DNA of 64,000 nucleotides, taken from assembly GCA_004172935.1 (NCBI GenBank), contig SDZD01000004.1, positions 124,001-188,000 of the forward strand, given 5' to 3'. This document shows positions 26,054 to 34,510 of the stretch, piece after piece; positions within the stretch are counted from its first letter, which is position 1; each line of letters opens with the position of its first letter. The position numbers and the translations under genes are program-made. The notes under the pieces were generated by a model. It did no database searches and was not told where the DNA came from. It saw nothing but the letters and a program-made list of their open reading frames with translations. Source of the stretch: a bacterium (GTDB lineage: Bacteria > Armatimonadota > Abditibacteriia > Abditibacteriales > Abditibacteriaceae).

Positions 26054-27406
26054 GTGATCTGGCGCTCTCTCCTCGCTTTAATCGCTGTTCAGCTTTTCTC
26101 TTTTATTCTGATGCTGTGGGGCAGTGGTGGCATCGCCGTTGGGTTTAATCCCGAATCGCTGCAAAACCTTGATGGGTTGGTGCCGTTCATCTCGCTACTG
26201 TGTGTCGCTTGGTGGATGGGAGTTGGGTACAGCGCGAGGCAGGGATGGCTGGTTGCGTTAGTGAATATAGGTTTTTGGGTGCTCATGCAGGGCTTTGTGG
26301 CGGCCCGATTTTCGCCTGAGTTTGGGCGCGATGCCGTGACCCAATTGGGAGTGCCCCATGTGTTGTGGTGGGGGATAGCGATTGTGGTTGCTGTGCTAGG
26401 AGCCGAAGGCGCCGCGCGATTTCCGGCCAAGAAATGGGCCTGGGGGCTTGCACCTGTGTCGTTACTGTTGGTTTCGGCGGTTCAATGGGCCACGCCGCGT
26501 GAGGGGGATGCCCGTTTTGAAAATGACGGGACGAGTTGGCGGTTGATGAAGTACGATTTGAAGTCGGTTGATTTCGGGGTTTATGATGCCGATAGCGACG
26601 ACTCGCGGCCCGATGACAATCGCAATGCGACATGGCTTGCTCAGGCCATGCCGCGCGTTTGGTCGAAAATTGCGGCGCGTGATGGCGAGCCGCTTTGTGT
26701 GGTGAATGGCGGGTTTTTTGGCGCCCAGCAGCCCTTGGTCGGCGAACACGAAGCGCCGCTACTCTCAGAGAACAAGTTGCTTTACGATGTGAACACGCTT
26801 GAAAGCGATTGGCCCGCGCAGAACGTGACTCTTGTGTGGAAGCGGGACAACGGAGCAACTCGTCCGCAGATTTTGCAGGATGCGAAGTTTTCCGATTTGA
26901 AGGAATTTGATGGGGCGCTTGGTGGGGTTCGGGTTTTAATGCAGAACGGGCGAAGCGAGGTTTTAAAGCCGGGCATGGGTGGCACGACCCTGAAATGCTG
27001 CCGTACCAGTGTTGCGTGGAATAAGCGAACAGGCGAGTTCTGGGTGTTGAGCGTGCGCGACCCCGATGGCGAAGCCTCAAGCGTGCGAGGCAATCTGTGG
27101 GAGAAGAAGACAAAACAGCGGGTACAAGTGGGCGGTTGGGATGTGGCGCAGGTGCAGGATTTCTGGCTGAAGCAGGGAGTGACGGATGCGGTTTTGTTCG
27201 ATGGCGGCGAATCGGGGCAGATCGCTTATCGCGATTCGGACGCGCGTTGGCGTTGGATTCACTCGTCTTATCACCTGAGTCGGACCGCTGGATTCGTGAA
27301 CCAACGGCCACTTCGCGCGGTGTTGCCGATGTTGCCGCCCCTGCTCGCGAATGGCGGCGTATTGAACTGGTTTTACGTCAAGGCGGCCCTTAACTCGGCT
27401 CGTTAG
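26054..27406 (+). CDS. membrane protein with phosphodiester-glycosidase (NAGPA/DUF2233-like) domain
   Basis: The frame is open from a TTG within the upstream terminator loop, so the GTG beginning VIWRSLLALIAV is taken as start (450 residues). The first 155 residues hold about five hydrophobic spans. A soluble domain of the phosphodiester-glycosidase type follows, with VVNGGFFG near residue 220, a GEASSVRGN region, and VLFDGGESGQIAY near residue 390. These glycine-rich boxes are the conserved core of the family that includes the human uncovering enzyme NAGPA, which cleaves sugar-phosphodiesters. A membrane-anchored form with an N-terminal multi-span module is uncommon. The actual substrate is unknown. 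The gene ends about 100 bp before era. Confidence 0.75.
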   Translation: MIWRSLLALIAVQLFSFILMLWGSGGIAVGFNPESLQNLDGLVPFISLLCVAWWMGVGYSARQGWLVALVNIGFWVLMQGFVAARFSPEFGRDAVTQLGVPHVLWWGIAIVVAVLGAEGAARFPAKKWAWGLAPVSLLLVSAVQWATPREGDARFENDGTSWRLMKYDLKSVDFGVYDADSDDSRPDDNRNATWLAQAMPRVWSKIAARDGEPLCVVNGGFFGAQQPLVGEHEAPLLSENKLLYDVNTLESDWPAQNVTLVWKRDNGATRPQILQDAKFSDLKEFDGALGGVRVLMQNGRSEVLKPGMGGTTLKCCRTSVAWNKRTGEFWVLSVRDPDGEASSVRGNLWEKKTKQRVQVGGWDVAQVQDFWLKQGVTDAVLFDGGESGQIAYRDSDARWRWIHSSYHLSRTAGFVNQRPLRAVLPMLPPLLANGGVLNWFYVKAALNSAR

Positions 27407-27505
27407 AAAATTTTGTGAAAATTGCCCTCTATACTGTTGGTAGCGGAAAGTTATTTGCGCTCAGCGTCTGGGGGACGCGGGCAGCGATTTTCGCCCCGAC
27501 TATAC

Positions 27506-28393
27506 ATGAAATCTGGTTTTTGCACGCTCTGGGGCCGTCCGAACACAGGCAAGTCCACTTTGCTTAATGCGCTGTTAGGACGTAAACACGTTATTACAAG
27601 TCCACGTCCCCAAACGACGCGGCACCGTATCGCAGGGGTTTTGCATGGCCCCGACGAAGAATATCAAATCGTCTTTCTGGATACGCCTGGTATCCATGAG
27701 CCACAACACAAGTTGGGCGAAACGCTCGTCAAGAACGCCAAGTCGGCGTTGGACGACATCGAGTGCGTGGTTTTTGTCGCCGATGCCACCGAGACTCCAC
27801 ATGACGATGACCGCCTCGCCATCGAGGGATTGAAGCGCGTTAAAGCGCCCGTCGTGTTGGCACTGAATAAAATTGACGCGGCGCGCGATCTGGAAGGAGT
27901 GCGTGGTGCTTTCAAGAAACTGCGCGCTTTTGATGCTGTGGTTGAAATCTCGGCACTCGAAAGCCGAGGCTTGGACGAATTGAAGCGCGAAATTGTGGCG
28001 CGCTTCCCTGATGGTGAGCCGTACTTCCCGCCCGAAATGAGCGGCGACCGCTCCAGCGAATTTCACGTCGAAGAACTGATTCGCGAACAGGCGCTGTTGC
28101 AACTGCGTGCCGAAATTCCACACGCCGTCGCGGTAGCTGTCGAGCAGATGGCGCCACGCCCCAACGACCGTTTTTATGTTGAGGCGGTTATTTACGTCGA
28201 GCGCGATTCGCAAAAGAAAATCGTGATTGGTGAAAATGGCGCGCGTATCAAAGAAATCGGCCAGAAAGCACGAGTGGAAATCGAGAACTGGTTGGGGAAA
28301 AAGGTGTACCTTGAAGTGCGCGTCAAAGTGCGCGACAAGTGGCGTGACGATGACCTGTGGTTGTCGCGTTTTGGAATCTCCGAACGCGGATAA
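27506..28393 (+). CDS. era: GTPase Era
   Basis: A 295-residue GTPase for 16S rRNA and 30S maturation. It shows G1 GRPNTGKST, the switch segment PQTTRHRI, G3 DTPG, G4 NKID and G5 ISALESRG, then the KH RNA-binding domain with IGENGARIKEIGQKARVEIE and the C-terminal LEVRVKVRDKWRDD. The frame is open 84 bases further upstream, but the ATG giving MKSGFCTLWGRPN matches the canonical Era N terminus and is chosen. It stands alone on the plus strand between the phosphodiester-glycosidase-like gene and an SDR gene. Confidence 0.96.
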   Translation: MKSGFCTLWGRPNTGKSTLLNALLGRKHVITSPRPQTTRHRIAGVLHGPDEEYQIVFLDTPGIHEPQHKLGETLVKNAKSALDDIECVVFVADATETPHDDDRLAIEGLKRVKAPVVLALNKIDAARDLEGVRGAFKKLRAFDAVVEISALESRGLDELKREIVARFPDGEPYFPPEMSGDRSSEFHVEELIREQALLQLRAEIPHAVAVAVEQMAPRPNDRFYVEAVIYVERDSQKKIVIGENGARIKEIGQKARVEIENWLGKKVYLEVRVKVRDKWRDDDLWLSRFGISERG

Positions 28394-28437
28394 GGTTGTG
28401 GGAAGTATCTGTGTGGGCACCTCTCCTGCATGAAAAG

Positions 28438-28467
28438 AGAACTCGCGGATGTAAATTCGCGAGTTCT
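28438..28467 (+). terminator. inverted repeat between era and the SDR gene (terminator or leader hairpin)
   Basis: Perfect 10-bp stem AGAACTCGCG/CGCGAGTTCT with a 10-base loop, then ACTTTT. It ends only six bases before the SDR start codon, so it could equally act on translation of that gene. Confidence 0.6.
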
Positions 28468-28473
28468 ACTTTT

Positions 28474-29241
28474 ATGAAGACTAAAATCGCGCTCGTTTCG
28501 GGCGCCTCGTCGGGTATCGGGGCCGAACTGGCGCGTTGTTTGGCGCGTGGAGGTTGGGAGTTGCATCTGGTGGCGCGGCGCCAGGATATGCTGCAAAAAC
28601 TTGCCGATGAACTGCCAACCAAAACCACAATTCATGCCGTTGATTTGACGGACGTTGAGGCGCGACAGCAACTCATCGACTCTCTACACGATGTCCCGTT
28701 TTCGTGTCTGGTGAATAACGCTGGCTTTGGCGATTATGCGCCTTATGCCGAAACCAAGTGGCCGAAAATCGAGGCGATGATTCACCTCAATATCGAGGCA
28801 TTGGCGCACCTGACTCATGCGTTTTTACCGGGAATGTTGGAGCGGAAACAGGGCAAGATTCTCAATGTCGCTTCGATTGTGGCATTTTTCCCCGGCCCGG
28901 CGATGGCGAGTTATTACGCCTCGAAAGCGTTTGTACTCACGTTCTCTGAATCTCTGGCGACCGAAGTAGAAGGAAGTGGGGTAAGCGTGACTTGCCTGTG
29001 TCCGGGAGCGACGAAAAGCGAGTTCCAAGAACGGGCCAAGTTGGAGGACTCGAAGTTGATGGACGCCTCGATGATGGATGCCGATGAGGTCGCGAGGGTA
29101 GGGTATAAGGCGATGCTACGCGGTCAAAGTTTGGTGATTCCGGGGCGTAATAATGTCTTGATGACTTTTATGCCGCGTTTGATGCCCCGCAAAATGCTTG
29201 CCCATATGATGCGCGATATTCAGTCAAAACGTGACAAGTGA
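28474..29241 (+). CDS. short-chain dehydrogenase/reductase
   Basis: A 255-residue classical SDR. It has the cofactor loop SGASSGIG, LVARRQ at the end of strand 2 (the arginines suggest NADPH), LVNNAGFG, and the active-site pair YxxxK in SYYASKAF with the upstream serine in NVASIVAF. A C-terminal basic, hydrophobic tail (MTFMPRLMPRKMLAHMM) suggests membrane association, as in DltE/YqjQ-like SDRs. The longer frame starts within era; the ATG giving MKTKIALVSG directly before the Rossmann strand is preferred. Substrate unknown. A hairpin sits immediately upstream of the start codon. Confidence 0.85.
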   Translation: MKTKIALVSGASSGIGAELARCLARGGWELHLVARRQDMLQKLADELPTKTTIHAVDLTDVEARQQLIDSLHDVPFSCLVNNAGFGDYAPYAETKWPKIEAMIHLNIEALAHLTHAFLPGMLERKQGKILNVASIVAFFPGPAMASYYASKAFVLTFSESLATEVEGSGVSVTCLCPGATKSEFQERAKLEDSKLMDASMMDADEVARVGYKAMLRGQSLVIPGRNNVLMTFMPRLMPRKMLAHMMRDIQSKRDK

Positions 29242-29298
29242 ATGGTTCGATTCCAAGGAACATGAGGCCCGCGCCCTCCGTCCTTTGGGCGGATTTCG

Positions 29299-29829
29299 AT
29301 GAATCAGACATTTTCGCGCTTCGCCGCTTTATCGTTGGTGCTGTTGCCAATCGCATTGATTGCGCGCGCACAAGACTCCACACCAACCCCCACACCCAAA
29401 CCAACCAAAGCTCCTAAACCGACCAAAACACCCAAACCAACCAGGACGCCAAAAGCGACTGCTACACCAGCCCCCACCCCTTTTAGCACGGCTGTCCCCG
29501 TCCCGGTTTCGGCAACCGATGTCGAGAATGGACGCACTCTGTTTGTTTCGCGCGGCGGATTGATCGAACTACGTTTGGCCTCCAATCCCTCGACGGGATA
29601 TTCGTGGGCTGTTGTCGCGAGCAAGAATTTGGAACTCGAAGGCGAACCCAAATACGAAGCCACGGCCACCGCTCCCGAAGTGGTCGGCTCCGGTGGGTTT
29701 ACGGTGTTTCGCTTCGTTGCCAAGAAGGTTGGCACTAGCGACCTTGGACTCGAATTGCGCGGGCCGGGAGATAGTGCCACAGATGCGCCCTCCAAAACCT
29801 TCCGCGCTGTCGTGAAGGTGCTGAAATAA
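29299..29829 (+). CDS. secreted chagasin-like (I42) protease-inhibitor domain protein with Pro-Thr linker
   Basis: The 176-residue protein has a signal peptide (LIARAQ), a low-complexity segment of PTPKPTKAPKPT-type units (about residues 28-63), and a C-terminal domain of about 105 residues. That domain contains NPSTGYSW, GSGGFTVFRF and a final LELRGPG, matching the three loops of chagasin-type cysteine-protease inhibitors (NPTTGY.W, G.GG, and RPW-like). The third loop lacks the canonical RPW. The family binds papain-like proteases in a wedge-like way; inhibition by this protein is inferred. A perfect terminator follows the gene. Confidence 0.8.
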   Translation: MNQTFSRFAALSLVLLPIALIARAQDSTPTPTPKPTKAPKPTKTPKPTRTPKATATPAPTPFSTAVPVPVSATDVENGRTLFVSRGGLIELRLASNPSTGYSWAVVASKNLELEGEPKYEATATAPEVVGSGGFTVFRFVAKKVGTSDLGLELRGPGDSATDAPSKTFRAVVKVLK

Positions 29830-29834
29830 TAACT

Positions 29835-29870
29835 AAAAGCCGCGCTCTGAATGGAGCGCGGCTTTTGTTT
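29835..29870 (+). terminator. rho-independent terminator
   Basis: Perfect 13-bp stem AAAAGCCGCGCTC, 6-base loop TGAATG, then a TGTTTT tail, immediately after the chagasin-like gene. Confidence 0.9.
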
Positions 29871-30017
29871 TATGGCCAGTTCTGATAGCAGGATTTTAGA
29901 ACTGGGATTATCTGAAAGTAAGAAAATTTACTCGTCGCGTAATAAATCTAAGCGGTATTCGATGTTGTGTTGAGGGAAACTATCCCGTTCTTTTTCGTGG
30001 ATGACCCCCACATAACT

Positions 30018-30620
30018 ATGTACTTACCCCAGGTAACCGACGCTCCCTTTCGTATTCTCATCGTAGAAGATGACCCTTCCGTCATGAGACTGGCCGCCCT
30101 CCAGTTCAAAGCAGCCGGAATCGATATTTTTGTTGCGCGCGATGGAATCGAAGCGTGGGACCAGTTGGCTCAGGTCGACCCGCACATGGTTGTCACCGAT
30201 GTTAAAATGCCGCGTCTTTCGGGGCACGCGCTGGTTGGACGGATACGGCAGGTGTCGGTGATTCCGATTTTGATAATGACCGCCGAGGTTTCCGACGAGG
30301 CTCAAGTTCAGTCGTTCAAAATGGGAGCGGATGGATACATCACCAAGCCTTTTACGCCCCAGCTGTTGACCATGCGCGTGGTTTCTATTCTGCGCCGCGT
30401 CTACAGTTACAATAATGGACGTGTTGGGCGCATTACCTCGCAGAATGCACCTTCGTTCGATTCACAGGCATCGGGTGGCCTTCCTGCGGGTTTTGTGCGC
30501 TGCGACTCTTGCGGCTATGTTGGCCCCACCTGGAAATTCGAGAAACGCGATGCTCAGGATAATTTGATTGTGAGTTGCCCCAGTTGCCGCAACACAAACA
30601 TCTCCTTCGCTCTGGCTTAG
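30018..30620 (+). CDS. response-regulator receiver domain with C-terminal zinc ribbon
   Basis: The ATG giving MYLPQVTDAPFRILIVEDDP (200 residues) is preferred to an upstream GTG. A CheY-like receiver covers about residues 10-130: the acidic pair is in IVEDD, the phospho-acceptor aspartate in VVTDVKMPRLSGH, Thr/Ala in MTAEVSDE, and the switch lysine in YITKPF. A linker is followed by a zinc ribbon CDSCGY...CPSCRN at about 165-195. There is no classical DNA-binding HTH or enzymatic output, so the output would be protein or nucleic-acid binding by the ribbon. No histidine kinase is adjacent. Confidence 0.8.
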   Translation: MYLPQVTDAPFRILIVEDDPSVMRLAALQFKAAGIDIFVARDGIEAWDQLAQVDPHMVVTDVKMPRLSGHALVGRIRQVSVIPILIMTAEVSDEAQVQSFKMGADGYITKPFTPQLLTMRVVSILRRVYSYNNGRVGRITSQNAPSFDSQASGGLPAGFVRCDSCGYVGPTWKFEKRDAQDNLIVSCPSCRNTNISFALA

Positions 30621-30893
30621 GGGTTAGTCTGAGAAGCGTGGCTGCCACATTAATGAGAGAATAACCAGAGCCTAGGTGCCTCGGCTCCAGGGGCTTCGGG
30701 CTGTATCACATGCTCCCATTTTTGTCACTGTCGATGAACAAACAGATAATCTCTTCATCATATTGAGGGTTCATACTTTCTGCTCTGTAGGGATACTGAG
30801 GGTATTCCAATTTAGTGTGATTCGGGCGTCTGATAACTTCGGGGGCTGACACAAAGCCCAGTTTAAAACGTCAAAGAGTTCGCACTCAATCTC
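30621..30893. other. intergenic region, no gene seen
   Basis: Contains weak hairpins such as GAGCC/GGCTC and GGGGGCT/AGCCC, but no promoter or RNA family I can name. It probably holds the promoter of the following SGNH hydrolase gene. Confidence 0.4.
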
Positions 30894-32099
30894 ATGAAAT
30901 CATCTCAATTAAGCAAGTTGACCTTGCTTTCTGTGCTGGCGACTTCGTCACTTTCGGTCGCATTCGCGCAGCAGACACAACCCCTCGTCAATTTGGCGCG
31001 TAATAAGACTTTCGTTTCCAGTGACCCGAATAAATCGGGATGGGACAAAAATTTGACGGATGGGTCGTGGCGTCCAGAGAAGGCGACAACTTATGCTTCG
31101 GGCAACTCTGAAACCTTCCCCAAAAATGTGACCATTGATTTGACAGACCCGGTTGCAGTGGGATATGTGGTTGTTGGAGTGCCGGGATTTGGCTCGACCA
31201 AGACTGTTGCTGTTTCGGTTAGCGAAGATGGGACGACGTACAAAGAAGTCGGGCGTTATGTCTTCTCGGTCAAAAAAGAAGAAAAACATCTGTTTTCGTT
31301 CCCTGAGGCGACAGCTCGTTATGTGCGCCTGAATTACATCGACCACTACGATGAGAAGGTAGAGTACCCCATCACTCATGCTTTCACGACGGAGGTTGAG
31401 GTTTATGCGCCCGGTGTAACACCTGTGCTGGCGCCCATCGTGGGGCTAGACAAGCCCGATGTCGCGGCGCCTAAATATGACAAGGACAATAACATTCAGG
31501 CCACTTTTCAGGCCAGACATGAAGCGTTCTTGCAGCGCGGCAAAGAGGGACCAATTGGAGTGTTGTTCCTTGGCGACTCCATCACTCAGGGCTGGAGCAA
31601 AGCTAAAACGGTGTGGCAGGAGCATTTTGGCCCCTATAACCCGGCTAACTTTGGTATTGGTGGTGACCGCACACAGCATGTTTTGTGGCGTATCGAGAAT
31701 GGCGAACTTGATGGTATTACCCCCAAGGTCGTTGTGCTGATGATAGGCACCAACAATATGGGCAACACTGCCGAGGACATCATCAAGGGCGATAAGAAAA
31801 TCGTTGAGCAGATTCACCTCAAACTGCCCAATACCAAAGTGATGTTGCTGGGAATCTTTCCCCGTGAAACAGATGCCAAGAACCCAAGGCGTGCCAAAAT
31901 CAAGGAAGTCAATGCCGAACTCGCCAAGTTGGACGATGGCGACAAGACACGCTACCTCGACATTGGCGATAAATTCCTCGAAGCCGATGGCACGCTCACA
32001 AAGGAAATCATGCCTGATTACCTGCACCCTGATGTTAAGGGCTATCAAATCTGGGCCGATGCCATTCAGCCTCTGCTCGATGAAATGATGAAACCATAA
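30894..32099 (+). CDS. secreted F5/8C-like carbohydrate-binding domain + SGNH/GDSL esterase
   Basis: A 401-residue exported protein. After the signal peptide (SVAFAQ) comes a discoidin (F5/8 type C-like) domain at about residues 30-162, with NLARNKTF, LTDGSW, VTIDLTDPV and RYVRLNYIDHY. A catalytic SGNH hydrolase domain of about 215 residues follows. Its blocks are GVLFLGDSITQGW (nucleophile serine), FGIGGDRTQ (glycine), MIGTNNMG (asparagine) and PDYLHPDVKGY (Asp-x-x-His). It resembles platelet-activating-factor acetylhydrolase-like esterases that deacetylate polysaccharides. The binding domain is homologous to the C-terminal domain of the 551-residue SGNH protein in this window, where the order is reversed. 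A bidirectional terminator follows. Confidence 0.87.
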   Translation: MKSSQLSKLTLLSVLATSSLSVAFAQQTQPLVNLARNKTFVSSDPNKSGWDKNLTDGSWRPEKATTYASGNSETFPKNVTIDLTDPVAVGYVVVGVPGFGSTKTVAVSVSEDGTTYKEVGRYVFSVKKEEKHLFSFPEATARYVRLNYIDHYDEKVEYPITHAFTTEVEVYAPGVTPVLAPIVGLDKPDVAAPKYDKDNNIQATFQARHEAFLQRGKEGPIGVLFLGDSITQGWSKAKTVWQEHFGPYNPANFGIGGDRTQHVLWRIENGELDGITPKVVVLMIGTNNMGNTAEDIIKGDKKIVEQIHLKLPNTKVMLLGIFPRETDAKNPRRAKIKEVNAELAKLDDGDKTRYLDIGDKFLEADGTLTKEIMPDYLHPDVKGYQIWADAIQPLLDEMMKP

Positions 32100-32140
32100 A
32101 AAGAAAAGGCCGGAAGCAAATGCTTCCGGCCTTTTCTTTT
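32099..32140. terminator. bidirectional terminator
   Basis: 20-bp perfect inverted repeat (AGAAAAGGCCGGAAGCA core) with a 2-base loop between the convergent SGNH gene and glyS. Confidence 0.93.
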
Positions 32141-32157
32141 GCGAGTACCGCGAGGAA

Positions 32158-33483
32158 TTAAGCCTCCAGTTTGTCCAGCAAGTAGCGCTCGACCTGATCG
32201 AGCGAGACGCGCTCTTGCAACATGGTGTCGCGGTCGCGCACGGTGACGGCGTTATCTTTCTCGATGGTGTCGAAGTCAACTGTTACGCAGAATGGCGTAC
32301 CGATTTCATCTTGCTTGCGGTACAATTTTCCAATCGGGCCGTCGTCGTAAACCGCATCGGTCTTTTTCAGCAGCGACTTCTGCAGTTTTTTGGCGGCTTC
32401 CACGATGAGTGGTTTGTTCTTGACGAGAGGCAATACGGCAACCTTGACGGGGGCCAATTTCGGCGAGAACTTCAGTACCACGCGAGTTTCGCCTGGTTTG
32501 ACTTCCTCGACGTTATAAGCATCTACCAAGAAGGCGAGGGTAGCTCTATCGGCGCCCGCACTCGGTTCGATGACGTTAGGCACGATATGTTCGTTGCGCT
32601 CCTGATCGAAGTACGTCATCTTCTGGCCCGAATGCTTGGAGTGCTGAGTCAAGTCATAGTCACCACGGTTGGCGATGCCTTCCAATTCGGCGGGTTCGTC
32701 GATGAATGGGAATTGGTACTCGATGTCGGTGGTGCCCTTCGAGTAGTGGGCGAGGTCAGCGAGGTCATGCTCACGCAACGAGAGATTCTCGCGCTTCATG
32801 CCCAAATCGAGATACCACTGGAATCTGGCCTCAATCCATTCTTTATAGAGGCGCTCGGAGTCTTCGGCGCGGCAGAAATACTCGATTTCCATCTGCTCGA
32901 ACTCACGTGTGCGGAAGGTGAAGTTTCCGGGCGTGATTTCGTTGCGGAATGCCTTACCCACTTGAGCGATGCCAAACGGCAATTTCTTGGCTGTCGTGGT
33001 TTGTACGTTCTTGAAGTTAACGAAGATACCCTGCGCGGTTTCGGGGCGCAGATAGGCGATGTTCGAGCCATCTTCCTTCTCGACCGGGCCAACTGCCGTG
33101 CGGAACATCATGTTGAACTGACGTGGCTCGGTGAACGAGCCAACAGCACCGCACACCGGACAGGGAGCAGTTAGGTCGACGTGGTCGGCACGAAAACGCG
33201 AGTTGCATTTCTTGCAGTCGACCAACGGGTCGTTGAACGTCGCGACGTGGCCCGACGCGACCCAAACTTGTGGGTGCATCAAGATGGCGGCGTCGAGGCC
33301 AACCATATCGTCGCGCTGACGCACGACGGCATCCCACCACGCATTTTTTACGTTGCGCTTCAGTTCTACGCCTAGGGGGCCATAGTCCCACGTCGAGGCG
33401 AAGCCTCCATAAATTTCAGAGGATTGAAAAATAAATCCGCGCCGCTTACACAGCGACACGATCTCGTCCATAGTCACAGCCAT
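32158..33483 (-). CDS. glyS: glycyl-tRNA synthetase (class II, dimeric GlyQS type)
   Basis: A 441-residue class II enzyme that charges tRNA-Gly. The N terminus MDEIVSLCKRRGFIFQSSEIYGG and DYGPLGVELKRN are typical of the homodimeric bacterial/archaeal type, not the heterotetrameric GlyQ/GlyS form. Motif 2 is FRTREFEQMEIEYFC, motif 3 is PSAGADRATLAFL, and an insertion contains a zinc-like CKKCNSRFRAD...CPVCG. The anticodon-binding domain is the C-terminal 100 residues. A TTG upstream would overlap the neighbouring gene's stop, so the ATG beginning MAVTMDE is taken. The gene follows the tandem paralogue pair on the same strand. Confidence 0.95.
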   Translation of the reverse strand: MAVTMDEIVSLCKRRGFIFQSSEIYGGFASTWDYGPLGVELKRNVKNAWWDAVVRQRDDMVGLDAAILMHPQVWVASGHVATFNDPLVDCKKCNSRFRADHVDLTAPCPVCGAVGSFTEPRQFNMMFRTAVGPVEKEDGSNIAYLRPETAQGIFVNFKNVQTTTAKKLPFGIAQVGKAFRNEITPGNFTFRTREFEQMEIEYFCRAEDSERLYKEWIEARFQWYLDLGMKRENLSLREHDLADLAHYSKGTTDIEYQFPFIDEPAELEGIANRGDYDLTQHSKHSGQKMTYFDQERNEHIVPNVIEPSAGADRATLAFLVDAYNVEEVKPGETRVVLKFSPKLAPVKVAVLPLVKNKPLIVEAAKKLQKSLLKKTDAVYDDGPIGKLYRKQDEIGTPFCVTVDFDTIEKDNAVTVRDRDTMLQERVSLDQVERYLLDKLEA

Positions 33484-33515
33484 TGCGTCTAATAGGTTAA
33501 CGAAGAAATACAGAT

Positions 33516-34484
33516 TCAACGTTTGGGGAGGCGCACAGAGAATGGAATGGGCCAGTGTTCGTCCACCGAAATCTTTCCTGAAAGCGTCAGCGGTTCAGCC
33601 GATTTATATTTCGGCCCCACGTAAATGGCGATGTAGTATTTAGTTTGCGTCGGCGATTGGCGAGAAATTTGGCCCGCCACGTAATTTATGGGGCCAATTT
33701 GCCCCAAATTAATTTTCGTTCGCTGGCCTTTACCATCTACGATGACGTAATCGCAATCGCTGATGGAGACTTCTCGATTGTCTGATGTGGGCGGGTGGGA
33801 AACTAGAAAATCAACGTAATACACCGAATCGGGGGCGTTGGTAAAGGTAATAAATGGCCGCGTGCTGACAGTGATCTTAGCATTTCCGGTGTCTTTGTTA
33901 AGAGACAACTGAGTTTTTTGGCCTTGAGGGCGAATAACCTTATCGACACGGAGCGATTGCTGCCCGGCGATGCGACACAGGCCATGATAAGTTACTGCGC
34001 CCGCTTGGGGTGGAATTTGGGCCAGATTCGCCTTGAACAGAAACACGTAATGCCCGTTTTCAAAAGTGCTAGTGGTCTCTGAACGTGGCCAAACATGGAA
34101 ATTCTTCTTTTGCGCTGGAGTCGTCAGGGCCGCTCCGAACAGGATGGTGTTTTCTGGCTCGATAGTTACGCCCTGAGGCGTAGGCAATTTATCGCCGTCG
34201 GACCGCAGCGGATCGGCATTTAAGCGACTAACTCCATTGAACTCGCTTTGCGTTCCCCACCATCGCGGGCGCGGCCACGGATGGTCGACTGTGAAGGTGA
34301 TGCGATGGGTGACACCACGCGATTGCTCATAGCCCCTGGTTTCGGGGGAAATCCCGAAGTTTGAAATGACCATTCCGTGCGTCCCAGCCTCATCGACGCG
34401 ATGGAGATACCAGGCAAAGGCGCCCATGCCGAGCGTAGGGAGCAAAATCAAGCTGACTTCTTTGCGGGTGAGGGGGCGCTTCAT
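33516..34484 (-). CDS. membrane-anchored protein of unknown function, copy B of a tandem pair
   Basis: The 322-residue protein starts MKRPLTRKEVSLILLPTLGMG, with one hydrophobic segment (about residues 9-27) acting as signal anchor, followed by a beta-rich extracytoplasmic domain. Landmarks shared with the neighbouring copy are VDHPWPRPRWWG, FGAALTTP..KK, GAVTYHGLCRIAG and the C-terminal WPIPFSVRLPKR. Both genes are exactly 969 bases long. I recognise no family or active site. The ATG with MKRPL is preferred because the paralogue starts with the same MKRPL at a GTG; the longer frame runs into the neighbour. Confidence 0.65.
   Translation of the reverse strand: MKRPLTRKEVSLILLPTLGMGAFAWYLHRVDEAGTHGMVISNFGISPETRGYEQSRGVTHRITFTVDHPWPRPRWWGTQSEFNGVSRLNADPLRSDGDKLPTPQGVTIEPENTILFGAALTTPAQKKNFHVWPRSETTSTFENGHYVFLFKANLAQIPPQAGAVTYHGLCRIAGQQSLRVDKVIRPQGQKTQLSLNKDTGNAKITVSTRPFITFTNAPDSVYYVDFLVSHPPTSDNREVSISDCDYVIVDGKGQRTKINLGQIGPINYVAGQISRQSPTQTKYYIAIYVGPKYKSAEPLTLSGKISVDEHWPIPFSVRLPKR
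33520..33554 (+). repeat. 35-bp direct repeat (partner at 34515-34549)
   Basis: 34 of 35 bases are identical to the 3' end of the paralogous gene (begins CGTTTGGGGAGGCGCAC), encoding WPIPFSVRLPKR. Elsewhere the two genes are much more diverged. Confidence 0.9.
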
Positions 34485-34510
34485 AGGCGAAGTTTGCTTG
34501 ATAGAGCGAT

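Noticed and set aside
26283..27311. Minus-strand open frame of 342 codons
   Set aside because: Lies opposite the phosphodiester-glycosidase-like gene; the product is Arg/Pro/His-rich low-complexity shadow sequence.
27575..28420. Minus-strand open frame of 281 codons
   Set aside because: Antisense to era, whose GTPase and KH motifs are complete.
32215..33174. Long plus-strand open frame of 319 codons
   Set aside because: It is antisense to glyS, whose class II synthetase motifs are unmistakable; the antisense product has no recognisable domain.
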